Source: Methylobacterium sp. B4
GTDB lineage: Bacteria; Pseudomonadota; Alphaproteobacteria; Rhizobiales; Beijerinckiaceae
Direction of reading: 5' to 3'
DNA length: 64,000 nt
Assembly (NCBI RefSeq): GCF_003201865.1
Contig: NZ_QJJJ01000006.1
Coordinates: 149,519-213,518, forward strand
The notes under the pieces are model-generated. The model was not told the DNA's origin. It did not search any database and saw only the letters and a program-made list of their open reading frames with translations. Below, in pieces: positions 26,183-35,185 of this stretch. How positions within the stretch are numbered: position 1 is the first letter of the stretch; each line of letters opens with the position of its first letter. Position numbers and translations under genes: made by a program.

Positions 26183-26708
26183 ATGGCCGATCCTGCGCGG
26201 CGCCTGATGACGCCGGAAGAGTTCTTCGTAGGGCAGACCGCCCAGGACGGGCTCTACGAGCTCGTCGATGGCATGCCGGTGCCGCACGTCGAGATGATGA
26301 AAGGTGCGAGTGCCCAACACGACCGCGCTACCGTGACGATCATCGCCGCGCTTCACGCCCAGTTGCGTGGCTCCGGCTGCCGGCCGACCACCGACGACTT
26401 GGCGCTCCGCACCGGCATCGCGACGATCCGGCGGCCCGCCGTGACGGTGGAGTGTGGGGACCTCGTCCGCGACATCGACGAGAACCGCACCCCGCGCCTC
26501 GTGGTCGAGGTCCTGTCGCCCTCCACCACCGACATCGATCGCTTTCGCAAGCTCGACGAGTACCGGCGCCACCCGAGCCTCGCCTACATCCTCCTGGTCG
26601 AGACGCGCTTTCCGAGCACCGTTCTCTACCGGCCGGGAGGGCGGCGGCTCGCGCTCGCCGACCTCTACGAAGGACGTGGCCTTCGAGCCGGACCGACCGG
26701 TCCGCTGA
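26183..26708 (+). pseudogene. Uma2-family (DUF820) endonuclease-fold gene with a frameshift
   Basis: A PD-(D/E)xK-fold Uma2 protein: MTPEEFF start, YELVDGMPV, PRLVVEVLSPSTTDIDRFR, KLDEYRRHPSLAYILLVE. The frame as given runs to 26815 (210 residues), with a non-family C-terminus that overlaps sufT by 100 bp antisense. Dropping one G near 26671-26673 restores LYEDVAFEPDRPVR and a stop at 26706-26708, giving 174 residues and ending 7 bp before sufT. I read this as a recent +1 frameshift or a sequencing error. The gene lies antisense between sufT and sufA; the function of Uma2 proteins is largely unknown. Confidence 0.8.
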
Positions 26709-26715
26709 GGCGCCG

Positions 26716-27099
26716 CTACCACATGTCCAGGGCGACGCGGGCCTCGTCGGACATCCGGCTCTGGTCCCACGGCGGGTCGAACACCATCGTGACGGAACAG
26801 GATTGCACGCCCTGAACCGCCGAGACCGCGTTCTCGACCCAACCCGGCATCTCGCCGGCCACGGGGCAGCCGGGAGCGGTCAGGGTCATGTCGATGAGCA
26901 CGCGCCGGTCGTCCTCGATCTGAACCCGGTAGATCAGACCGAGCTCGTAGATGTCGGCGGGAATCTCCGGGTCGTAGACGCTCTTGAGCGCCACGACGAT
27001 GTCGTCGGTCAGCCGGTCGATCTCCTCGGGCGGGATCGCGGAGGCGGCCGCGAGGGCGGGGGTGTTGGTGCCGCCGGTGATGGTGGCGTCGGTGCTCAT
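26716..27099 (-). CDS. sufT: SufT, MIP18/DUF59-family iron-sulfur maturation factor
   Basis: A 127-residue DUF59 protein. Conserved stretches are DPEIPADIYELGLIYRV and LTAPGCPVAGEMPGWV, which holds the single conserved cysteine. In other bacteria SufT helps deliver clusters to targets under iron demand. The start at 27099 (MSTDATITGG) follows sufS by 46 bp. An Ala-rich N-terminal extension of about 25 residues precedes the domain. It is co-transcribed with sufBCDS in SUF order. Confidence 0.92.
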   Translation of the reverse strand: MSTDATITGGTNTPALAAASAIPPEEIDRLTDDIVVALKSVYDPEIPADIYELGLIYRVQIEDDRRVLIDMTLTAPGCPVAGEMPGWVENAVSAVQGVQSCSVTMVFDPPWDQSRMSDEARVALDMW

Positions 27100-27145
27100 C
27101 GGGTTTCTCCTTCGGCCGCCGCGCGACGGCTGAAACTCCCAAAAA

Positions 27146-28390
27146 TCAGGCGAACAGCATCTCGGCCTTGGCCAGAGCCGCGGCCAGGACATCGATTTCC
27201 TGCGTCGTATTATACAGACCGAACGAGGCGCGACAGGTCGAGCTGACACCGAAGCGCGTCAGCAGCGGCATGGCGCAATGGGTGCCCGCCCGCACCGCAA
27301 CGCCCTGGCGGTCGATCACGGTGGCGATGTCGTGGGCATGCGCGCCCTTCACCTCGAAGGCGATGACGCCGCCCTTGTCGCGGGAATTGCCGATCTGGCG
27401 GATCGAATTCATCGCGCCGAGCCGCTCCTGGGCGTAGGCGGTCAGCATCGCCTCGTGCGCGGCGATCTTGTCGCGGCCGAGCTTCATCATGAATTCCAGC
27501 GCCGCGCCGAGGCCCACCGCCTCGATGATCGCCGGCGTGCCCGCTTCGAAGCGGTGGGGCGGATCGTTGTAGGTGATCGCGTCCTGGCTCACCGTGCGGA
27601 TCATCTCGCCGCCGCCCTGGTAGGGCGGGAGCCGGTCGAGCCACTCCTTCTTGCCGTAGAGCACGCCGATCCCGGTCGGGCCGTAGACCTTGTGGCCGGT
27701 GAAGACGAAGAAGTCGCAATCGAGCGCCCGCACATCGACCGGGCGGTGCACCGCGCTCTGCGCCCCGTCGAGCAGCACCGGCACGCCGTGGGCATGGGCG
27801 ATGCGCACGATCTCCTCGGCCGGCGTCACCGTGCCGAGCACGTTCGACATGTGGGTGATCGCCACCATCTTGGTGCGCGGCGTGAAGAGCTTCTCGTATT
27901 CCTCGACCAGGAAGTTGCCGTCGTCATCGACCGGCGCCCACTTGATGACCGCTCCGCGCCGCTCGCGCAGAAAATGCCAGGGCACGATGTTGGAGTGGTG
28001 CTCCATGATCGAGAGGATGATCTCGTCCCCCTCCCCGATCAGCCCGGCCCAGCCCATGGAGGACGCCACGAGGTTGTAGGCCTCGGTCGCGTTGCGGGTG
28101 AAGATGATCTCGTCGGTCGAGGACGCGTTGAGGAACTGGCGCGTGGTCTCGCGCGCACCCTCGAACCCTTCGGTCGCGGCATTGGCCATGTAGTGCAGGC
28201 CCCGGTGCACGTTGGCGTAGCCGGTCTCCATGCAGGAGACCATCGCGTCGATCACGGCCCGCGGCTTCTGCGTCGAGGCGGCGTTGTCGAGATAGACCAG
28301 CGGCTTGCCGTAGACCTTCTCCGAGAGGATCGGGAATTCTCGGCGGATCGCCTCGACGTCGTAGGGGGTGGCGGGGACGGGTGCGTTCAT
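27146..28390 (-). CDS. sufS: SufS group II cysteine desulfurase
   Basis: A 414-residue PLP enzyme that releases persulfide sulfur from cysteine for cluster building. The Schiff-base Lys234 is in FTGHKVYGPTG, and the catalytic Cys372 is in the group II loop VRAGTHCAMPLL. The start ATG (28388-28390) overlaps the TGA of the preceding DUF559 gene, so its translation is coupled to that gene rather than to sufD as is usual. No SufE gene is in the window. A second desulfurase of group I heads the operon. Confidence 0.95.
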   Translation of the reverse strand: MNAPVPATPYDVEAIRREFPILSEKVYGKPLVYLDNAASTQKPRAVIDAMVSCMETGYANVHRGLHYMANAATEGFEGARETTRQFLNASSTDEIIFTRNATEAYNLVASSMGWAGLIGEGDEIILSIMEHHSNIVPWHFLRERRGAVIKWAPVDDDGNFLVEEYEKLFTPRTKMVAITHMSNVLGTVTPAEEIVRIAHAHGVPVLLDGAQSAVHRPVDVRALDCDFFVFTGHKVYGPTGIGVLYGKKEWLDRLPPYQGGGEMIRTVSQDAITYNDPPHRFEAGTPAIIEAVGLGAALEFMMKLGRDKIAAHEAMLTAYAQERLGAMNSIRQIGNSRDKGGVIAFEVKGAHAHDIATVIDRQGVAVRAGTHCAMPLLTRFGVSSTCRASFGLYNTTQEIDVLAAALAKAEMLFA

Positions 28391-28839
28391 GAAAAGGCGC
28401 TCGCGAATTCCCCACCGGCGAGGGAGGGTGCCTCGCGCAGCGAGGCAGGAGAGGGAAAACCCCGATCCGCGATGGCCGCCCCGATGGCGTCCATCACCAC
28501 ACCGAGATTGCTCAGAACGAGATCGGTGGAGAAGCGCAGGATGAGGAAGCCCTGGGCTGCCAGCCACGCATCGCGGGCCTGGTCGCGCCGGCGACGCTCC
28601 TCCGCTTCGTGCACCGGTCCGTCGATCTCGACGATCAGACGAGCCGATGCGCAGTAAAAGTCAGCGATGAAGGGTGCGATCGGCACCTGACGCTTGAACT
28701 TGACGCCATGAAAGCGACCACCGCGCACCTGCTCCCAGAACAAAGCCTCGGCGTGCCGCATGTCTTGGCGCTGCGCGCGAGCGAAGCGGCGCAGGCGGGG
28801 GGATACCTTGTTGAGCTTGGGACGCTCGTCCATCGCCAA
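28387..28839 (-). CDS. DUF559 (very-short-patch-repair-like) protein inside the suf operon
   Basis: A 150-residue protein of the restriction-endonuclease-fold family DUF559. The family's core is visible: RHAEALFWEQVRGGRFHGVK, then KRQVPIAPFIADFYC, LIVEIDGPVH and FLILRFSTDLVL, with acidic residues and a Lys/Gln positioned as in Vsr-type nucleases. The last ~25 residues (GFPSPASLREAPSLAGGE) are encoded by copy B1 of a dispersed repeat, so the original stop appears lost. Its TGA overlaps the sufS ATG. A Met two codons downstream is an alternative start. A role in iron-sulfur biogenesis is not known. Confidence 0.88.
   Translation of the reverse strand: MAMDERPKLNKVSPRLRRFARAQRQDMRHAEALFWEQVRGGRFHGVKFKRQVPIAPFIADFYCASARLIVEIDGPVHEAEERRRRDQARDAWLAAQGFLILRFSTDLVLSNLGVVMDAIGAAIADRGFPSPASLREAPSLAGGEFASAFS
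28410..28462. repeat. Dispersed repeat family B, partial copy 1 inside a coding end
   Basis: About 53 bp resembling one arm of the repeats at 28861 and 31099 (CACCGGCGAGGGAGGGTG ... GGAGAGGGAAAACCC). It encodes the C-terminus of the DUF559 protein, so it is a repeat exapted into a gene. Confidence 0.65.
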
Positions 28840-28860
28840 TCCCCCATCGTGCGCATCGCC

Positions 28861-28990
28861 CTCTCCCCTCCGCGGGAGAGGGTGGCCCCCGAAGGGGATC
28901 GGGTGAGGGGCTGGCTCAGGTCCGTCCTGAAACGTCGCTCCCCTCTCCCGCCTGCTTCGCAGACACCCTCCCCCGCAGAGGAGGGAGGGT
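28861..28990. repeat. Dispersed repeat family B, copy 2
   Basis: About 130 bp between sufD and the DUF559 gene. The left arm CTCTCCCCTCCGCGGGAGAG leads to GGTGGCCCCCGAAGGGGATC. The right arm contains CCTCTCCCGCCTGCTTCGC and CCCCCGCAGAGGAGGGAGGG. The arms are inverted relative to each other and match copy 3, so the transcript can form a large hairpin here. Confidence 0.8.
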
Positions 28991-28995
28991 TTCTC

Positions 28996-30318
28996 TCACC
29001 CCCGCGCCTTGAGCCACGCCTCGATCCCGCCGATCAGCACCTCGCGGGCACCCTCGTGCGTGACCGTCTCCACCGCCTCGCCGACGAAGGCCTGGACCAG
29101 CAGGCTCTCGGCGGTGGCGCGCGGCAGGCCGCGGGCCATGAGGTAGAACAGCAGGTCCTCGTCCGGCGCGCCGCAGGTGGCGCCGTGGCCGCAGGCGACG
29201 TCGTCGGCGAAGATTTCCAGCTCCGGCTTGTTCATCATCTGACCGTCGTCGGTCAGGAGCAGGCAGTCGGACTTCATCTTGCCGTCGGTCTGCTGCGCGA
29301 CCTGGCGCACGATGATCTTGCCCTGGAACACGCCGGTGGAATCGCCGTCGATCACCGTCTTGAACATCTCGCGGCCGACGCCCCCGGTCGCCGCATGGTC
29401 GGCGAGCAGGGTCGAGTCCGCGAGCTGGCCGTGGCCGAGCAGCGTCGCGCCGTTGACCACGGCGTTGGCGTCCTCGCCCGCGATGTGCAGGTAGATCTGG
29501 TGACGCGAGAGCTTGGCGCCGGTGACGAGGTTGACGGTCTCGAGCTGCGCGCGCGCATCGAGGCGCACCGACAGCGTCGAGAGGGCGACGGCCGCGTCCC
29601 CTTCCCGGTTGAGCCGGGTGTGGCGGAAGGCGGCCTCGGCGCCGATACGCACGTCGAGCGCGTCGTTGGGCTGGTAGGTCAGCCCGGACGGTCCCTCGTG
29701 GCTTTCCAGCAGGAAGAACTCCGCCTCGGCGCCGACATCGACCAGAACGCGCGTCGCGGTCGAGAAGGCGGCCTCACCCGTACCGACGAAGCGCAGATGG
29801 ATCGGCGTCTGCGGCTTGGCGCCGGGCGCGACCGAGATCAGGGCGCCGTCCGCCAGGAAGGCGGTGTTGAGCTGATAAATCGGGTTCTCGCGCACCTGCT
29901 CGACGGGGGCGAGAAGCTTCAGGCGGGCGTCGCCCTGCGCAAGCGCCTCGTTGAGCGGCGTGACCGTCACGCCCTCGGGCACCCGGTCGAGATCCGACAG
30001 GGACGCGACGAGATGGCCGTTGACGAAGGTGAGGCGGACGGCCTCGACCGCGTTGAAGCCCGTGGTTCCGGCGACAGCGGCCCGGGCCGCGTCCTCGCTC
30101 GGCGCCTCGGCGGGCGGGGCGGCCTCGGTGATCGCGGCGCGCAGATCCGTGTACTTGAACGCCTCGACCCGGCGGCTCGGCAGGCCGGTCGCCTCGAAGA
30201 AGCGGAACGCTTCCTCGCGGCTGATCGCCTGCTCGCTGGCGAAGCCTTTGCGCGCGGACTCGAACAGCTTCGAGAGGCCGGCCTCGGCGGGGGAGCGGAG
30301 ATTGGTGACGTCGGCCAT
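28996..30318 (-). CDS. sufD: SufD, SUF scaffold subunit
   Basis: A 440-residue SufB/D-fold protein that pairs with SufB and SufC into the SufBC2D cluster scaffold. Typical blocks include the basic N-terminal helical part ending near RVEAFKYTDLRAAI, the beta-helix core, the HQIYLHIAGEDANAVVNG stretch and the late DVACGHGATCGAPDEDLLFYL with the conserved histidine. Its ATG overlaps the sufC stop by one base. Downstream comes repeat B2, then the DUF559 gene. Confidence 0.94.
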   Translation of the reverse strand: MADVTNLRSPAEAGLSKLFESARKGFASEQAISREEAFRFFEATGLPSRRVEAFKYTDLRAAITEAAPPAEAPSEDAARAAVAGTTGFNAVEAVRLTFVNGHLVASLSDLDRVPEGVTVTPLNEALAQGDARLKLLAPVEQVRENPIYQLNTAFLADGALISVAPGAKPQTPIHLRFVGTGEAAFSTATRVLVDVGAEAEFFLLESHEGPSGLTYQPNDALDVRIGAEAAFRHTRLNREGDAAVALSTLSVRLDARAQLETVNLVTGAKLSRHQIYLHIAGEDANAVVNGATLLGHGQLADSTLLADHAATGGVGREMFKTVIDGDSTGVFQGKIIVRQVAQQTDGKMKSDCLLLTDDGQMMNKPELEIFADDVACGHGATCGAPDEDLLFYLMARGLPRATAESLLVQAFVGEAVETVTHEGAREVLIGGIEAWLKARG

Positions 30319-31070
30319 TACGCAGCCTCGCTCGTGCGGTACTCGGCGTAGCCGGAGGCCTCGAGTTCCAGCGCCAGCTCCTTGCCGCCGGTCTTCACGA
30401 TCTGGCCCTTCGACATGACGTGCACGGTGTCGGGCACGATGTGGTTCAGGAGCCGCTGGTAGTGGGTGATGACGAGGAACGAGCGCCCTTGCGCGCGCAG
30501 CGCGTTCACGCCCTCGGAGACGATGCGCAGGGCATCGATGTCGAGGCCGGAATCGGTCTCGTCGAGCACGCAGAACTTCGGCTGCAGCAGCGCCATCTGG
30601 AGGATCTCCATGCGCTTCTTCTCGCCGCCGGAGAAGCCGACGTTGAGCGCGCGCTTGAGCATCTCCTTGTTGATCTCGAGCTTGTCCGCGGCCGTGTTCA
30701 CCGCGCGGATGAAGTCCGGGGTCGAGAGCTCGGCCTCGCCGCGCGCCTTGCGCTGCGCGTTGAGGCAGGCCTTGAGGAAGGTCATCGTGCCCACGCCCGG
30801 GATCTCCAGCGGGTACTGGAAGGCGAGGAAGATGCCGGCGGCGGCGCGCTCGTCGGCCGCCATCTCCAGCACGTTCTGCCCGTCGAGCAGGATCTCGCCG
30901 TCGAGGACCTCGTAGTCCTCCTTGCCGGCGATGACGTAGGAGAGCGTCGACTTGCCCGAGCCGTTCGGGCCCATGATCGCGGCGACCTCGCCGTCGTTCA
31001 CGGTGAGGTTCAGGCCGTTGAGGATGCGGTTGTCCTCGATCTGCACGACGAGGTTTTTGATCTCAAGCAT
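30318..31070 (-). CDS. sufC: SufC, SUF ATPase
   Basis: A 250-residue ABC-type ATPase that drives conformational change of the SufBD scaffold. It shows Walker [11 protein letters not shown], the Q-loop at [13 protein letters not shown], signature [14 protein letters not shown] and Walker [15 protein letters not shown]. The extended FSGGEKKR form and length are typical of SufC, not of transporters. It overlaps sufD by one base and is preceded by repeat B3 and sufB. Confidence 0.96.
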   Translation of the reverse strand: MLEIKNLVVQIEDNRILNGLNLTVNDGEVAAIMGPNGSGKSTLSYVIAGKEDYEVLDGEILLDGQNVLEMAADERAAAGIFLAFQYPLEIPGVGTMTFLKACLNAQRKARGEAELSTPDFIRAVNTAADKLEINKEMLKRALNVGFSGGEKKRMEILQMALLQPKFCVLDETDSGLDIDALRIVSEGVNALRAQGRSFLVITHYQRLLNHIVPDTVHVMSKGQIVKTGGKELALELEASGYAEYRTSEAA

Positions 31071-31098
31071 GTTCCAGTAGTCCTGTTCGTGTCCGACA

Positions 31099-31258
31099 TC
31101 CCTCCCCCCTCTGCGGGGGAGGGTGGCCCCCGAAGGGGGTCGGGAGAGGGAAAACCCGCTTCCGGAGATGGCTGGTCAACGGCGGCCAAGCGGCACCGTC
31201 GCGCTGCCCCTCTCCCGCCTGCTCCGCAGGTACCCTCCCCCGCAGAGGGGGGGAGGGC
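31099..31258. repeat. Dispersed repeat family B, copy 3
   Basis: About 160 bp filling the sufB-sufC gap. Arms CCTCCCCCCTCTGCGGGGGA at 31100 and CCCCCGCAGAGGGGGGGAGG near 31258 are inverted and nearly complementary. Inner units GGTGGCCCCCGAAGGGGGTC and CCCTCTCCCGCCTGCTCCGC match copy 2. Confidence 0.85.
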
Positions 31259-31278
31259 CTTGTGCTTTTATTGAACCG

Positions 31279-32748
<1,470 letters not shown>

Positions 32749-32842
32749 TCAGCGTCTCCTGACCTACTCCGGCGTCAAGGACCGGGGGTTTCCAACGACA
32801 CGGCGGGTTTGCCGCCGAAAGAATGGCTTGGGCGGGCGGCGC

Positions 32843-34015
32843 TCAGGCTGCCTGCCCTCGCCGCTGATATAGGGACGACGCGACCCGTTCGAACCCCGCG
32901 GCGAAGCGTTCGAGGTCTTCCGGGCGCGAATTCCAGCCGAAACTGACGCGCAGCGCCCCCGCAGCGAGCGCAGGGCTCACGCCCATCGCCGCGAGCACGG
33001 GGGAACGGGCCACCTTGCCCGAGGCGCAGGCCGAGCCCGACGAGACGGACAGGCCGGCGAGATCGAGGGCGATCAGGGCCGTGGCGGCCTCCAGCCCCGG
33101 CAGGGCGAAGCTGAGGGTGTTGGGCAGGCGCGGCGCGCCCTCCCCGAACACGACGATGTCCGGCACACGCGCCCGCAACCGCGCTTCGAGCGCATCGCGC
33201 AGACCCGCGAGACGGGCGGCCTCGCCGTCGAGGGCCGCGCGAGCGATCGCTGCCGCCTCGCCCATGCCGACGATCCCCGGAAGGTTCTCGGTGCCGCCGC
33301 GCAGGCGCGCCTCCTGGCCGCCCCCGCGCAGGAAGGCGGCCTCCAGGCTCACGCCGTCGGCGAGCACCAGGGCGCCGACCCCCTTCGGCGCGGTGAACTT
33401 GTGCCCGGACAGGGTCAGGGCGTCGAGGCCGAGGGCGGCGACGTCGAGCGGGATCTTGCCGACCGCCTGCACCGCGTCGCTGTGGACGAGGGTGCTGCCG
33501 TGGGCCCGGGCGAGCCGCACGATCTCGGCGAGCGGCTGCACCACCCCGGTCTCGTTGTTGGCCGCGTGGACCGAGACCAGCACGCTCTCGCCGCGACAGG
33601 CGTCGAGCCGGGCCGCCAGCACGTCGAGCCGCAGCAGGCCGGCTCCGTCCACCGGCAGCACCTCGATCGTCTCCGCCGCGAAGCGGTGGCCCGCGGCGAC
33701 GCAAGGATGCTCGGTCGCCGAGATCATCAGCCGGGTGGGGGCGGGAAGACCGGCCTTCCGCAGCGCGCCGGAGAGCACGGCGTTGGCGGCTTCCGTGCCG
33801 CCGCTGGTGAAGGTGACCTGTTCGGGGCGCGCGCCGACGAGGGCGGCGAGCTGCGCCCGCGCCGTCTGGAGGGCGTGGCGGGCGGCGCGGCCCTCCGCAT
33901 GGATCGAAGAGGGGTTGCCGGGCAGTTCGAGCGCGCGCGCGACCGCCACCGCGACCTCCGGACGCACCGGCGAGGTCGCATTGTGATCGAGGTAACTGCG
34001 CATCGCCGAGTTCAT
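32843..34015 (-). CDS. Group I cysteine desulfurase (IscS/NifS-like) heading the suf operon
   Basis: A 390-residue PLP enzyme. Conserved features are YLDHNATSPVRPEV, the SGGTEAANAV PLP pocket, Schiff-base Lys206 in LSGHKFTAPKGVG and Cys330 in the flexible group I loop VSSGSACASGK. It supplies sulfur to the SUF scaffold and perhaps to tRNA thiolation. It is the first gene of the operon in transcription order, behind two Irr-type boxes. The ATG at 34015 is used; an in-frame ATG at 34003 fits the family's N-terminus equally well. Confidence 0.93.
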   Translation of the reverse strand: MNSAMRSYLDHNATSPVRPEVAVAVARALELPGNPSSIHAEGRAARHALQTARAQLAALVGARPEQVTFTSGGTEAANAVLSGALRKAGLPAPTRLMISATEHPCVAAGHRFAAETIEVLPVDGAGLLRLDVLAARLDACRGESVLVSVHAANNETGVVQPLAEIVRLARAHGSTLVHSDAVQAVGKIPLDVAALGLDALTLSGHKFTAPKGVGALVLADGVSLEAAFLRGGGQEARLRGGTENLPGIVGMGEAAAIARAALDGEAARLAGLRDALEARLRARVPDIVVFGEGAPRLPNTLSFALPGLEAATALIALDLAGLSVSSGSACASGKVARSPVLAAMGVSPALAAGALRVSFGWNSRPEDLERFAAGFERVASSLYQRRGQAA

Positions 34016-34136
34016 CCCGCCGTTCCGCTCCGTATCGTCCTGTCGAATCCTGATTTTCTTGATTTCGCCCCCCTCCCCCGTGCTAAGCCGCGCGAAACGC
34101 GCGCTTCCACACCGCAGGTCGAGGTTCGACGACTAG

Positions 34137-34172
34137 TTTAGAATAGCTCTAATCGCCTAGAATTATTCTAAG
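34137..34172. promoter_or_regulatory. Tandem Irr-type iron control elements
   Basis: Two AT-rich palindromes stand out from the GC-rich background. One is TTTAGAATAGCTCTAA at 34137-34152 (imperfect). The other is CTAGAATTATTCTAAG at 34157-34172, whose core TAGAAT-T-ATTCTA is perfect. Both resemble the alphaproteobacterial ICE motif TTTAGAA...TTCTAAA bound by Irr. They lie 122-157 bp upstream of the desulfurase/suf operon and 105-140 bp upstream of the divergent hydrolase gene. Regulation of suf by Irr is expected from related bacteria; binding here is inferred. Confidence 0.75.
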
Positions 34173-34276
34173 AGCGCTTGTAGGTGGCGCGCGCAACGAG
34201 TCAAGCCGTGACCGGCTCAAGCCCCAAGCCATCGCGAGAGCGCGCGAGGTGAGGGTCGGATCATCTCGAGGACACC

Positions 34277-34933
34277 ATGCCCGAAGTCATCTTTTCCGGC
34301 CCCGCCGGCCGCCTGGAAGGCCGCTACCAGGCCCCCAAGAAGAAGGGCGCACCGATCGCGATCGTGCTGCACCCGCACCCCCAGTTCGGGGGCACGATGA
34401 ACAATCAAATCGTGTACAATCTTTTCTACACCTTCGCCAATCGCGGATTCGCAGCCCTGCGCTTCAATTTCCGCGGGGTCGGGCGCAGCCAGGGCGCCTT
34501 CGATCACGGCTCGGGCGAGCTCTCGGACGCGGCCGCCGCCCTCGACTGGGTCCAATCGGTCAACCCGGAGGCGAAGTCCTGCTGGATCGCGGGCGTCTCG
34601 TTCGGCTCGTGGATCGGGATGCAGCTCCTGATGCGCCGCCCGGAGATCGAGGGCTTCATCTCGATCGCCGCCATGGCCAACCGCTACGACTTCACCTTCC
34701 TGGCGCCCTGCCCCTCCTCCGGCCTGTTCGTGCACGGTTCCGAGGACCGGGTGGCGCCGGCCCGCGAGGTGATCCCGGTGATCGAGAAGGTGAAGACGCA
34801 GAAGGGCGTCATCATCGAGCACCAGATGGTCGAGGGTGCCAACCACTTCTTCGACGGCAAGGTCGACGAGCTGACCCAGACCGTCGACACCTATCTCGAC
34901 AAGCGCCTCGGCGCGAAGACGGAAGCCGCGTGA
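34277..34933 (+). CDS. Alpha/beta hydrolase
   Basis: A 218-residue compact hydrolase (DLH/prolyl-oligopeptidase-like branch). It shows the oxyanion strand IVLHPHPQFGGTMNN, the RFNFRGVGRSQG strand, the nucleophile elbow AGVSFGSWIG with Ser108, acidic HGSEDRVAP and the late GANHFFDGK histidine. Proteins of this type with HPHP are conserved in Rhizobiales as single genes. It is divergent from the suf operon across the Irr-type boxes, so iron control of this gene also is possible. The substrate is unknown. Confidence 0.85.
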   Translation: MPEVIFSGPAGRLEGRYQAPKKKGAPIAIVLHPHPQFGGTMNNQIVYNLFYTFANRGFAALRFNFRGVGRSQGAFDHGSGELSDAAAALDWVQSVNPEAKSCWIAGVSFGSWIGMQLLMRRPEIEGFISIAAMANRYDFTFLAPCPSSGLFVHGSEDRVAPAREVIPVIEKVKTQKGVIIEHQMVEGANHFFDGKVDELTQTVDTYLDKRLGAKTEAA

Positions 34934-35160
34934 GGGTGAAGAGCGCGGCGGCCGCGAGCCTGAGACGGTCGCCGTGACGTCGGACCGTTGCCGGGCGTGC
35001 AGAGTGCAGACCAGGAACGGGCACCGAGGCGAGGCTTTCAGTGCCGCGACGGCTGCGAGCAGCTTCGCCCGATCCTCATCGCGGCCGACGTAGCGGCCCC
35101 CATCCGCCGACGATCCGCCGCCTTCGGCTCAGCGACACCGACGCGCATGGCGTGAAACTC

Positions 35161-35182
35161 CCGCGGCGCCGAGACGCCGCGG
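35161..35182 (-). terminator. Terminator-like hairpin after the NRPS gene
   Basis: Perfect 8-bp arms CCGCGGCG/CGCCGCGG with a 6-nt loop lie 3 bp past the stop. On the minus strand GAGTTTCACG follows. The rest of the 250-bp gap up to 34934 has no gene. Confidence 0.7.
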
Positions 35183-35185
35183 CGT

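Noticed and set aside
26709..26815. The last 35 codons of the Uma2 frame as real protein
   Set aside because: They lie antisense to sufT and lack the family's C-terminus, which reappears one base off.
28861..31258. Repeats in the suf operon as a CRISPR array
   Set aside because: There are only a few copies, they are large and palindromic, spacing is by genes, and no cas gene is present.
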